Assembly: GCA_016839845.1 (NCBI GenBank)
Contig: JAEOTL010000196.1
Span: 1-5,405, forward strand
DNA: 5,405 nt
From: Promethearchaeota archaeon
GTDB taxonomy: Archaea > Asgardarchaeota > Lokiarchaeia > Sigynarchaeales > SOKP01
Direction: 5' to 3'
In this document: positions 1 to 5,354 of the stretch, piece after piece
Position numbering within the stretch: position 1 is the first letter of the stretch
Layout of the letters: each line of letters begins with the position of its first letter
The notes under the pieces: model-generated
The model's input: only the letters and a program-made list of their open reading frames with translations
What the model was told of the DNA's origin: nothing
Databases searched by the model: none
Made by a program: the position numbers and the translations under genes

Positions 1-521
1 GTGAACAAGAAGATACGAGTGTTATTATGAAATCTCATCCCCTTCAAGGTTATATTGAAGATATTACCGTCTTAGAAACCGATGTTGATGATGTTTCCGG
101 TGAGATCCTTGGAAACCTGGTTAATGAATTAAAAAAGGAAGAGATTTTAGATATTCAAATTGTCCCAAGTGTGACTAAAAAGAACAGGCCTAGTCATATA
201 ATAAAAGTATTGTGTTACTCAAAATTTACTTATGAGGTAATGGAAAAGATTATCCAAGAATTGGGAACATTAGGAGTTAGATACTATACGATGAAACGCG
301 TCTGTATAGATAGAGATATCACCACACAAACTGTTGAGATTAATGGAAAAAAGTTCGACGTGAAATTAAAAATCTCTTATTTCATATCAGAAAAAGGTAA
401 AGAAATTGTCAATATTAAGCCAGAATATGAAGATATCAAAAGAATTAGTGAACAAACGGGGATCCCAGCTCGAAAAATTAAGTTATCCCTGTTGTCACAG
501 ATAAAACCTCAATATACTTAA
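1..521 (+). CDS. larC: LarC C-terminal part (nickel insertion protein for the NPN cofactor), 5'-truncated
   Basis: LarC (DUF111/UPF0272 family) inserts nickel, in a CTP-dependent step, into the dithiolated pyridinium mononucleotide. This is the last step in making the nickel-pincer cofactor of lactate racemase LarA and related enzymes; it is cytoplasmic. The reading frame is open from base 3 through to the TAA at 519-521, so the ATG at 27 is probably an internal Met and the true start lies left of the window. Counting from that Met, the hallmarks are LETDVDDVSGE at 16-26, TKKNRP at 50-55, LGTLGVR at 79-85 and VNIKPEYED at 128-136. Full LarC proteins are about 400 residues, so the N-terminal half or more is missing here. 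Some bacteria make LarC by programmed frameshifting; no break is visible in this part. The gene converges on the TPR gene, with 80 bases between the stops, and no strong + strand T-tract follows it. Confidence 0.9.
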   Translation, partial: EQEDTSVIMKSHPLQGYIEDITVLETDVDDVSGEILGNLVNELKKEEILDIQIVPSVTKKNRPSHIIKVLCYSKFTYEVMEKIIQELGTLGVRYYTMKRVCIDRDITTQTVEINGKKFDVKLKISYFISEKGKEIVNIKPEYEDIKRISEQTGIPARKIKLSLLSQIKPQYT

Positions 522-560
522 CTAAGGTAAATCAATTGTAATTTAAAAATAAAAGAAAAT

Positions 561-569
561 AAAAAAAAA
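561..569 (-). terminator. Poly-T terminator after the TPR gene
   Basis: A run of nine A on the + strand gives T9 on the transcribed - strand, about 33 bases past the TPR gene stop. More T-rich sequence follows (541-560). Archaeal RNA polymerase terminates at U-tracts without needing a stable hairpin, so this is a reasonable terminator. Confidence 0.5.
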
Positions 570-601
570 TGGCTTAATATACAAGCGACAATGTTCTTGT
601 T

Positions 602-1144
602 TTAATACTTATCAACATTGAATTTATGTAATAAGTACTCGTCTTCCACCATTTCTTTAGAGAATTCATTTAATCGGCTAATTTCCTTTTGGATATCTTT
701 GATTTTTCGAAGCTTTCCTAATTCCTGGAATATTTCAGTTGCTTCTTGGAACGCTTCAATACTTTTATCATAGTTACCAGAAACTTCGAGGTCCTCTGCA
801 AGGAAAACCAAACCGTCTGCAGTTTCCACTTTTTTTCCTAACCTCTTTTGGATCTTGAGTGACTGGTAATGACATTTCATACTTTCAGCATAGTACTTAA
901 AAAGAGAATAGGTTCTCCCTAAAGATCTTAGTACTAACGCTTCTTGTTCAGGCATATCATTTTCTTGGCAATATCTCAAGATTGATTGGAGAAATTGGAT
1001 ATATTCTGTTTTGTTTTTAAGTTTCGTTCGATCTACGCGTTCCATAGCTTTGTCATAATGATTTAAAGTGTTTTCAATGTCTTTCTCTTCAAAAAACTGC
1101 TTAGATTTTTCTAAAAGTTCAGTATGATTCATAATTGCGACCAT
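602..1144 (-). CDS. TPR-repeat protein, function unknown
   Basis: A soluble, almost wholly helical protein of 180 residues. At least three tetratricopeptide-like helix pairs are visible, at about residues 7-40, 67-102 and 109-143. The last is the clearest, with a G-N-Y-x-K-S-I-x-x-F-x-x-A core (123-135). The second has LGRTYSLFKYYAESMKCHYQSL (from 75), a TPR with aromatic substitutions. A charged C-terminal helix follows (about 144-170). There is no signal peptide, membrane segment or catalytic motif, so a protein-binding scaffold is the most that can be inferred. The start is uncertain: the ATG at 1144 is used here, but the ATG at 1132 (residue 5) is equally good and neither has a Shine-Dalgarno sequence. 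It converges with larC, and a poly-T tract follows its stop. TPR proteins of this size are abundant in Asgard archaea, but the neighbours do not suggest a partner. Confidence 0.75.
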   Translation of the reverse strand: MVAIMNHTELLEKSKQFFEEKDIENTLNHYDKAMERVDRTKLKNKTEYIQFLQSILRYCQENDMPEQEALVLRSLGRTYSLFKYYAESMKCHYQSLKIQKRLGKKVETADGLVFLAEDLEVSGNYDKSIEAFQEATEIFQELGKLRKIKDIQKEISRLNEFSKEMVEDEYLLHKFNVDKY

Positions 1145-1228
1145 GGGGTCTCAACTACTTTTTTTTTCCATTAGAATTTTAGTTTTTATTTAGATAAAAA
1201 TAAGTTCAATTATAGTTATATTAAATTA

Positions 1229-1239
1229 CATATTTATAG
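1229..1239 (-). promoter_or_regulatory. Candidate TATA box of the TPR gene
   Basis: Read on the - strand this is CTATAAATATG, a fair archaeal TATA-like element about 85 bases upstream of the ATG at 1144. It would predict transcription start near 1205 and a leader of about 60 nt. The region is so AT-rich that chance matches are common. Support comes mainly from the inverted repeat that directly abuts it on the upstream side. Confidence 0.3.
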
Positions 1240-1289
1240 TTTCCTATCTTATAGTAAACCATAGGAAATATCAAAAAGGGTTGATATTT
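1240..1289. repeat. Two overlapping inverted repeats between the TPR and membrane-protein genes
   Basis: Repeat one pairs TTTCCTAT (1240-1247) with ATAGGAAA (1261-1268), 8 perfect bp with a 13-nt spacer. Repeat two pairs AAATATCAA (1266-1274) with TTGATATTT (1281-1289), 9 perfect bp around a 6-nt AAAGGG loop. They share bases 1266-1268, so the two stems cannot both form fully. On the - strand they lie just upstream of the candidate TATA box of the TPR gene, where an operator or activator site would sit. A transcript structure or chance in AT-rich DNA are the alternatives. Confidence 0.45.
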
Positions 1290-1363
1290 TGAAGATTTTA
1301 GCTCTTTACATTGGTTAAAATTTCATTAAGTAACTAGTTTATTAATTAGAAATTTGTTTAAAT

Positions 1364-1373
1364 AAAAAAAAAA
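1364..1373 (-). terminator. Poly-T terminator after the six-helix membrane protein gene
   Basis: Ten consecutive A on the + strand give T10 on the - strand, only 13 bases beyond the stop codon at 1387-1389, and more T-rich sequence follows. This is a typical archaeal U-tract terminator and suggests that the TPR gene is transcribed separately. Confidence 0.55.
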
Positions 1374-1386
1374 GAAACAAATTAAG

Positions 1387-2061
1387 TTAGAAATTGATTA
1401 TTCCTGCAATACCTAAGGGGAGAAATATAGCTAGTAATCCAATTCCTATAGCATATATTACACCGACCACTTTTATTTTCGATTTCCTTTCAGGTAGGTC
1501 ATATACATAAAAAGCGCCCACGAAGAAATGAAAATACCCTAACAAAAAGATAAGAACGGGATTATACCAATGCCACCATGGATACTCCCATATTAGATAG
1601 TTCCCCCGATTTAATAAGATCTCTACAAATACAGAAAAGAGAGTAAAACCAATCGCCATCGTCCATCTATTACGAAGCCCAAATAACTTTTTATTCTTAT
1701 CTTCTGGTAGGAATTTACTAAACACTATTCCTGCGATTGAAAACATAAAAGCAATTTCTATGTTCCAACCTATTAATATGATATATGCACTTGCTCCTGG
1801 TGTAGTCCAAAAAGCTGAATGATTCGTAAATGCAAATATCAAGCCATTCCATATTTCATTAATCAAATCTAAACCTAACAGAGTTAATCCTGCAAACACC
1901 GTACTCCAATTATTTGTTTCTCTCGCTTTTTTAATTTCAACCCCATAGATATAAAGCACCAATACAAGAAAGGGAATAACATACCATCCAAAATCCGGAT
2001 TTAACTTACGTAAATTAGCCAATGCTTGAAGAGAAGCAGCTGTTACCAAAAATTTCACCAA
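1387..2061 (-). CDS. Six-helix membrane protein with buried polar residues, family not recognised
   Basis: A 224-residue integral membrane protein. Hydrophobic spans are at about 25-43, 53-78, 91-115, 133-151, 166-186 and 196-221. The unusual feature is a set of polar and acidic residues inside the spans: D65, N68, E69 and N72 in helix 2, N100 and E102 in helix 3, E147, N151 and R152 in helix 4, and H178 in helix 5. There is also an aromatic WEYPWWHW motif at 158-165 in the loop before helix 5. Such a pattern fits a membrane-embedded enzyme or a transporter better than a structural protein, but I cannot name the family. No ATG is available at the N-terminus: the frame opens after a TAA at 2068-2070, and the first start-like codons are TTG at 2061 and GTG at 2058. 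larB lies 102 bases upstream on the same strand with no T-tract between them, so co-transcription is possible. Confidence 0.72.
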   Translation of the reverse strand: MVKFLVTAASLQALANLRKLNPDFGWYVIPFLVLVLYIYGVEIKKARETNNWSTVFAGLTLLGLDLINEIWNGLIFAFTNHSAFWTTPGASAYIILIGWNIEIAFMFSIAGIVFSKFLPEDKNKKLFGLRNRWTMAIGFTLFSVFVEILLNRGNYLIWEYPWWHWYNPVLIFLLGYFHFFVGAFYVYDLPERKSKIKVVGVIYAIGIGLLAIFLPLGIAGIINF

Positions 2062-2163
2062 TCTTCTTTAATTGCTTTGTTAAAATTAAATAGATAAATT
2101 TTAATTGTGAAATATTATCTTTTTTATCTAATTAATCTTAGGTTTAAATGGATTTTCATCTAA

Positions 2164-2991
2164 TTATGACTTCTCAGAAATTTTGTTGGCGATAATAGCG
2201 GCAGAAGCGCCAGCACCAAACCCATTATCAATATTAACCACTAGAAGTCCAGGTGAGCATGATTGTAGCATTGTAACCAGAGCTCCCTTTCCTTTCTCTC
2301 CCATCCCATAACCGCTTGAGATGGGTACACCTATAACTGGGACATCAACAAGTGAAGCAACTACTCCAGGTAAAGTTCCTTCCATGCCAGCACATACAAT
2401 AATAATGTGAACTCCTTTCTTAATCATTTCGCTTAAAGGTGTGAAAAGTCGATGAATTCCCGCAATCCCTACATCAAAAGAAGTAATTACCTTGCAACCC
2501 ATAGCTTCTGCAATCACCTTTGCCTCTGCTGCAACAGGAATATCTGAGCTTCCAGCAGTAATGATTCCAACAATTCCATTTTTCTCAGGAAACTCATAAC
2601 TTCTTTCTTTAATTATTATTATTTTCCCTAACTCATTAAGTTCTAAGTCAAATTTCTCAGAATCTTGGAAAGTTTCGTTGATAAGGATTTTCTGATCAGC
2701 AGTATAACGAGAAATTATTGCATATTTTTTGCTTTCTAAAAACGATTGGGCAAAATCAACGACCATTTGGGGATCCTTATCACGAGCAAAAATAACCTCA
2801 GGTATGCCGGTTCTTGTTTTCCTAAATATATCTAATTTAGCTAAGCCGCCTACATCTTCAACGTGGTTTGCTCTAAGTAGACGCTCAGCTTCTTCTATAG
2901 ATATCTTCTTATCCATTAGCTTATTTAGGATATTAGTAATTTCACTCATGCTAACATCATTGACAAGTATTAATTTAAGATAAGATAACAT
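2164..2991 (-). CDS. larB: LarB, pyridinium-3,5-biscarboxylic acid mononucleotide synthase
   Basis: LarB carries out the first step of nickel-pincer nucleotide synthesis. It carboxylates C5 of the pyridinium ring of nicotinic acid adenine dinucleotide and cleaves the dinucleotide, releasing AMP and the biscarboxylic mononucleotide that LarE then sulfurates. An N-terminal helical segment (about 15-50) carries the family pattern KKISIEEAERLLR, followed by LDIFRKTRTGIPEVIFA (53-69). The C-terminal PurE/AIR-carboxylase-like domain (about 138-272) has GIITAGSSDIPVAAEA (142-157), FDVGIAGIHRL (172-182), VCAGMEGTLPGVVA (199-212), GVPISSGYG (221-229) and DNGFGAGASAA (255-265). Cys200 in CAGMEG aligns with the cysteine described as catalytic in LarB. 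The ATG at 2991 gives 275 residues. The ATG at 2949 (Met15, MSEITNIL) gives 261, closer to the family length, and may be the true start; neither has a clear Shine-Dalgarno sequence. The gene is divergent from pgk. Confidence 0.93.
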   Translation of the reverse strand: MLSYLKLILVNDVSMSEITNILNKLMDKKISIEEAERLLRANHVEDVGGLAKLDIFRKTRTGIPEVIFARDKDPQMVVDFAQSFLESKKYAIISRYTADQKILINETFQDSEKFDLELNELGKIIIIKERSYEFPEKNGIVGIITAGSSDIPVAAEAKVIAEAMGCKVITSFDVGIAGIHRLFTPLSEMIKKGVHIIIVCAGMEGTLPGVVASLVDVPVIGVPISSGYGMGEKGKGALVTMLQSCSPGLLVVNIDNGFGAGASAAIIANKISEKS

Positions 2992-3047
2992 AAAATCTAG
3001 ATTCTATTAAATTCAATAGGAGTTCTTCTATTTTGTATTTTTCCAAT

Positions 3048-3055
3048 TTTATAAA
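3048..3055 (-). promoter_or_regulatory. Candidate TATA box of larB
   Basis: TTTATAAA, identical on both strands, lies 57 bases upstream of the ATG at 2991. A start about 25 nt downstream on the - strand would fall near 3026, giving a leader of about 35 nt to that ATG or 77 nt to the one at 2949. Low-complexity AT sequence surrounds it, so the call is weak. Confidence 0.35.
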
Positions 3056-3132
3056 TTTTTAAAATTTAAAAAAAGATAATAATTACTCAAAATAATATTA
3101 AATTACTAGTTATATCAATTATTAATCCTAAC

Positions 3133-3138
3133 GTGATG
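3133..3138 (+). promoter_or_regulatory. Ribosome binding site of pgk
   Basis: GTGATG lies 10 bases before the ATG at 3149. GTGAT can pair with the conserved ATCAC at the 3' end of archaeal 16S rRNA. This is the only convincing Shine-Dalgarno-like element in the window. It supports the chosen pgk start and implies that the message has a leader. A possible TATA element is ATAATATTA around 3092-3100. Confidence 0.5.
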
Positions 3139-3148
3139 AGAAGAAACC

Positions 3149-4372
3149 ATGAAAATTGATTATACATCCTTTAAAGATGTGAATTTAAAAGGGAAAAAAA
3201 TCTTAATGCGCGTTGACATCAACTCTAATATTGACTTGGATAAGATGGAAATCCGAGATTCACCAAGAATTCGAGCTCTTGTCCCCGCTCTGAACGAATA
3301 CTTTAAAAAAAGCGCTGTTATTATACTAGCACATCAATCTCGCCCAGGAAGAGATGATTTTGTAGATTTAGACATTCATGCGAAAGAGATTGAGAAGTAC
3401 CTTGGTCGACCTGTTAAATTTGTAAAAGACATCTATGGAGACCTAGCAGTTCAAGCGATTAAAGATCTTAAAAAAGGAGAAGTCTTAGTACTGAATAATG
3501 TACGGAAATTTGAGGGTGAAATGAAGGGGTATAAAGATTTCTCTGAGGCTGAAAATACCGATATGGTAAAATCGCTCTTTCCTCTAGTCGATTATGTTAT
3601 CGTTGATGCATTCGGTGCTGCCCATCGTGCCCATGCATCAATTGTTGGATGGCCAAAAATGATGGCAGGTCCAATCACTGATAAGGAATTAGACGCCTTG
3701 AAGAAAATAATGCAACAACCTGAAAAACCCATGGCTATGTTGATTGGGGGTGCAAAAGCAATTGATAAGTTTAAAGCGATGAAATATAATTTTGATAATG
3801 AAAAATTGGATTATGCTCTTTGTTCTGGTCTAACAGCTATTCTTATTTTTGAAGCCTTAGGAAAAGACATGGGTGAAGCAAATCGAAAAATTATAGCTGA
3901 AGATTTAGAAGCAAATAAAGCCATGATCACTGAAACATATGAAAAATACAAAGAAAAGATACTTCTTCCAGAAGACCTTATCATTGATGACAATGGAAGC
4001 AGGAAAGCAATTGGAATAGATGAAGCTGGTACTTATAATACAACTACAGGAGATATTGGTCCCAAAACAGTTGAAAAATTTAAAGACACCTTAATGAAGT
4101 GTAAAACTATTGTCGCTAATGGTCCACCAGGTATTTTTGAACAGGAAGTATTCCGCAAATCAACAAATGAAATAGTAGAAACAATGGTTGCTGCAACCAA
4201 GAAAAATAATGCTCTTACAATCATTGGGGGTGGAGAAATGGGAGCTGCTGCATCGATGGCAGGAAAAGCTGACGATGTCTCATTTATATCTACTGCGGGT
4301 GGAGCAATGCTGGAAATCCTTTCTGGAAAAGATCTCCCTATGATACGAGCTTTAAGAGAAAAGAAAGCATAA
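3149..4372 (+). CDS. pgk: Phosphoglycerate kinase, archaeal type
   Basis: This enzyme catalyses reversible phosphate transfer between 1,3-bisphosphoglycerate and ADP in cytoplasmic glycolysis and gluconeogenesis. The 407 residues are full length for the family. In the N-terminal substrate domain I see RVDIN (21-25), DSPRIR (37-42), LAHQSRPG (60-67, archaeal style), LNNVRKFEGE (115-124) and VDAFGAAHRAHAS (152-164). These supply the usual D23, N25, R40, H62, R65, R119 and R160 phosphoglycerate contacts. The C-terminal nucleotide domain has IGGAKAIDK (199-207) with K203, NGPPGIFE (324-331), IGGGEMGAAA (359-368) and ISTAGGAMLE (380-389). Two positions differ from the common consensus: GGGE where bacterial and eukaryotic enzymes have GGGD (the Asp is a Mg-nucleotide ligand), and STAGGA for STGGGA. 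The start is fixed by the GTGATG ribosome site. The gene is divergent from larB, has its own T-rich terminator and seems monocistronic. Confidence 0.97.
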   Translation: MKIDYTSFKDVNLKGKKILMRVDINSNIDLDKMEIRDSPRIRALVPALNEYFKKSAVIILAHQSRPGRDDFVDLDIHAKEIEKYLGRPVKFVKDIYGDLAVQAIKDLKKGEVLVLNNVRKFEGEMKGYKDFSEAENTDMVKSLFPLVDYVIVDAFGAAHRAHASIVGWPKMMAGPITDKELDALKKIMQQPEKPMAMLIGGAKAIDKFKAMKYNFDNEKLDYALCSGLTAILIFEALGKDMGEANRKIIAEDLEANKAMITETYEKYKEKILLPEDLIIDDNGSRKAIGIDEAGTYNTTTGDIGPKTVEKFKDTLMKCKTIVANGPPGIFEQEVFRKSTNEIVETMVAATKKNNALTIIGGGEMGAAASMAGKADDVSFISTAGGAMLEILSGKDLPMIRALREKKA

Positions 4373-4380
4373 CACACTTC

Positions 4381-4413
4381 ATTTTTTTTATTATTTTTCT
4401 TTTTTAATTTTTG
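4381..4413 (+). terminator. T-rich terminator of pgk
   Basis: Starting 9 bases after the pgk stop, this stretch is almost entirely T, with successive runs of 8, 5, 6 and 5 T. Multiple U-tracts directly after a stop codon are the standard archaeal terminator. It separates pgk from the tRNA downstream. Confidence 0.65.
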
Positions 4414-4609
4414 TTGAAACCAGTACTAAATCTTATGAAGACCTAATTAAAAGTGTAATAGGGCTTATTAGCCTTCCTAATTGTTCATTTTTATAAAATG
4501 AGATATAGAGTTAAGCTATTAGAAAGATTGATAAAATATTTATTTTTTAATAATATAAATTTAATATCATTCAAATTGGATATTAATTTAATTTATAATT
4601 GAAAAATAA
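4414..4609. other. AT-rich spacer upstream of tRNA-Val, no credible gene
   Basis: About 200 bases of AT-rich, low-complexity DNA lie between the pgk terminator and the tRNA. TATA-like stretches occur at about 4553-4562 (ATATAAATTT) and 4592-4599 (TTTATAAT). One of them presumably drives the tRNA, but I cannot choose between them because the whole spacer looks alike. The only reading frame, 4498-4602, encodes a 34-residue, low-complexity peptide. Confidence 0.4.
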
Positions 4610-4708
4610 GGGCCCGTGGTCTAGACCTAAGCAGTAGCTTAGGGGATAACCTGGTATGACGTCCGCTTGACGTGCGGAAGGTCGTGCGTTCAAACCGCGC
4701 CGGGCCCA
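4610..4708 (+). tRNA. tRNA-Val(GAC), with a D-loop insertion
   Basis: The cloverleaf is clear. The acceptor stem pairs GGGCCCG (4610-4616) with CGGGCCC (4701-4707), all 7 bp, and the discriminator is A4708. The D-stem is GTCT (4619-4622) with TGAC (4657-4660); three bp plus a U-U at 13-22, which I recall as usual in archaeal tRNA-Val. The anticodon stem is TCCGC (4662-4666) with GCGGA (4674-4678), closing the 7-nt loop TTGACGT, so the anticodon is GAC (4669-4671) for Val codons GUC and GUU. The variable loop is AGGTC. The T-arm is GTGCG, loop TTCAAAC, CGCGC. CCA is not encoded. The 99-nt span is about 25 nt too long: the excess lies wholly in the D-loop and forms its own hairpin, most simply a non-canonical archaeal intron. 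G rather than the commoner A follows the anticodon. Confidence 0.93.
4625..4649 (+). other. Candidate 24-25 nt tRNA intron in the D-loop
   Basis: Within the D-loop, CCTAAGC (4626-4632) pairs perfectly with GCTTAGG (4637-4643) around an AGTA loop. A bulge-helix-bulge fold can be drawn: exon GTCT (4619-4622) pairs with intron GGAT (4644-4647) through two Watson-Crick and two G-U pairs. This leaves 3-nt bulges AGA (4623-4625) and AAC (4648-4650), the form cut by archaeal splicing endonuclease. Cutting after the second base of each bulge removes 4625-4649 and leaves a 74-nt tRNA with D-loop AGCCTGGTA, which has G18 and G19. The outer helix beyond the second bulge is poor, and a 24-nt excision elsewhere (leaving AGACCTGGTA) is equally consistent with a normal tRNA, so the ends are provisional. 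Confidence 0.6.
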
Positions 4709-4735
4709 TTATTTACCACATAAGAAAGAATCATC

Positions 4736-5215
4736 ATGCCAATTAGAGTTCGTTGGAAGTCAAAAGAATATATTGGAATCGGCTTATTATTACTAGGAAT
4801 GTGCGGGATGTTCCAATTGTTTTTTATCCTTATTGGACAGTACATATTAGGTATTGGAAATTACTTTGTTGTTATCCTAATACCAATTGGGGCGACTTTA
4901 GCAATGTTCTTAGCATCCATAATAATTTTCGAAAGTTATGCTCAAGTTGAAAGAAGAGAGAAATTGCGAAGTCAATTTCGTAAAAGTAAGATGGATCTCT
5001 CAACTATAAAACAGATATTAGATTTTCCGATTACCAAGCCATTATTAATTGTTTTCACTATCTTTCTTGTAATATTCTTTATTGGTTTCTATATTTCGAT
5101 TGTTTTTCTAAACAAATTACTATCTTTTATGATTGCTGAAAATCTTAGTGCGATTGTAAGTTTGCTTATCGCAAATCTAATAGAAAAGAATTATGGACGG
5201 ATGAAAAGATATTAG
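4736..5215 (+). CDS. Small membrane protein with three or four helices, function unknown
   Basis: The protein has 159 residues. A basic N-terminus (R4, R6, K8, K10) precedes two hydrophobic spans at about 12-34 and 43-66. Then comes a charged cytoplasmic-type loop (about 67-100, rich in E, R and K: QVERREKLRSQFRKSK from 70), a third strong span (about 102-125) and a weaker fourth (about 131-149). It ends in a basic tail. The positive charge suggests that both termini and the central loop face the cytoplasm, giving four helices in two hairpins. I see no catalytic or metal motif and recognise no family. Its ATG is 27 bases after the 3' end of tRNA-Val with no room for a separate TATA box in the spacer, so it may be co-transcribed with the tRNA. 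No T-tract terminator follows its stop. Confidence 0.68.
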   Translation: MPIRVRWKSKEYIGIGLLLLGMCGMFQLFFILIGQYILGIGNYFVVILIPIGATLAMFLASIIIFESYAQVERREKLRSQFRKSKMDLSTIKQILDFPITKPLLIVFTIFLVIFFIGFYISIVFLNKLLSFMIAENLSAIVSLLIANLIEKNYGRMKRY

Positions 5216-5249
5216 CAAAAATTCATTCTTACTGTTACAATAGAGTGTA

Positions 5250-5257
5250 TTTATATA
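5250..5257 (+). promoter_or_regulatory. Candidate TATA box of the zinc-ribbon gene
   Basis: TTTATATA is an exact match to the archaeal TATA consensus. A start about 25 bases downstream would lie near 5280 and give a 75-nt leader that includes the palindrome at 5301-5321. A competing TATA-like stretch, ATAAATTTATC at 5319-5329, would give a nearly leaderless message. Confidence 0.4.
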
Positions 5258-5295
5258 TTGATATTACAACAATTATTATAGAACTATACAAGATT

Positions 5296-5321
5296 GAAAG
5301 TATCGATCGAAAGTATCGATA
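5296..5321. repeat. Palindrome and tandem repeat, likely operator
   Basis: GAAAGTATCGAT occurs twice, at 5296-5307 and 5309-5320, with a 13-base period. The same bases form a perfect inverted repeat: TATCGAT (5301-5307) and ATCGATA (5315-5321) around a 7-nt spacer CGAAAGT. Each half contains the self-complementary ATCGAT. It is 33 bases before the next start codon and stands out from the AT-only surroundings. The symmetry suits a dimeric DNA-binding protein. Confidence 0.5.
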
Positions 5322-5354
5322 AATTTATCTTCTTATACAAAGCTTGGACTTATT

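Noticed and set aside
1..521. Programmed frameshift in larC, as known from some bacteria
   Set aside because: The visible part is one uninterrupted frame; the usual junction region lies outside the window.
581..604. Small hairpin ACAAG/CTTGT followed by TTTT as a larC terminator
   Set aside because: Only 5 bp with a 10-nt loop, a short T-run, and it overlaps the end of the convergent gene; too weak to call.
2729..2983. Open frame on the + strand opposite the larB N-terminal half
   Set aside because: It lies wholly antisense to a well-supported larB, and its predicted protein shows no family features.
3811..4377. Two open frames on the - strand opposite pgk (3811-3993 and 4033-4377)
   Set aside because: Both are antisense shadows of the highly conserved pgk coding sequence; their composition simply mirrors it.
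4458..4475. Short GGCT/AGCC hairpin in the spacer after pgk
   Set aside because: A 4-bp stem is within chance expectation, and the T-tracts at 4381-4413 already explain termination.
4498..4602. 34-codon frame between pgk and the tRNA
   Set aside because: It is low-complexity (mostly I, L, N, F, K) and is expected by chance in such AT-rich DNA; no ribosome site precedes it.
4753..4950. Second + strand frame inside the small membrane-protein gene
   Set aside because: It overlaps the longer frame that has clear hydrophobic spans and a basic-loop topology; the alternative peptide has no coherent pattern.
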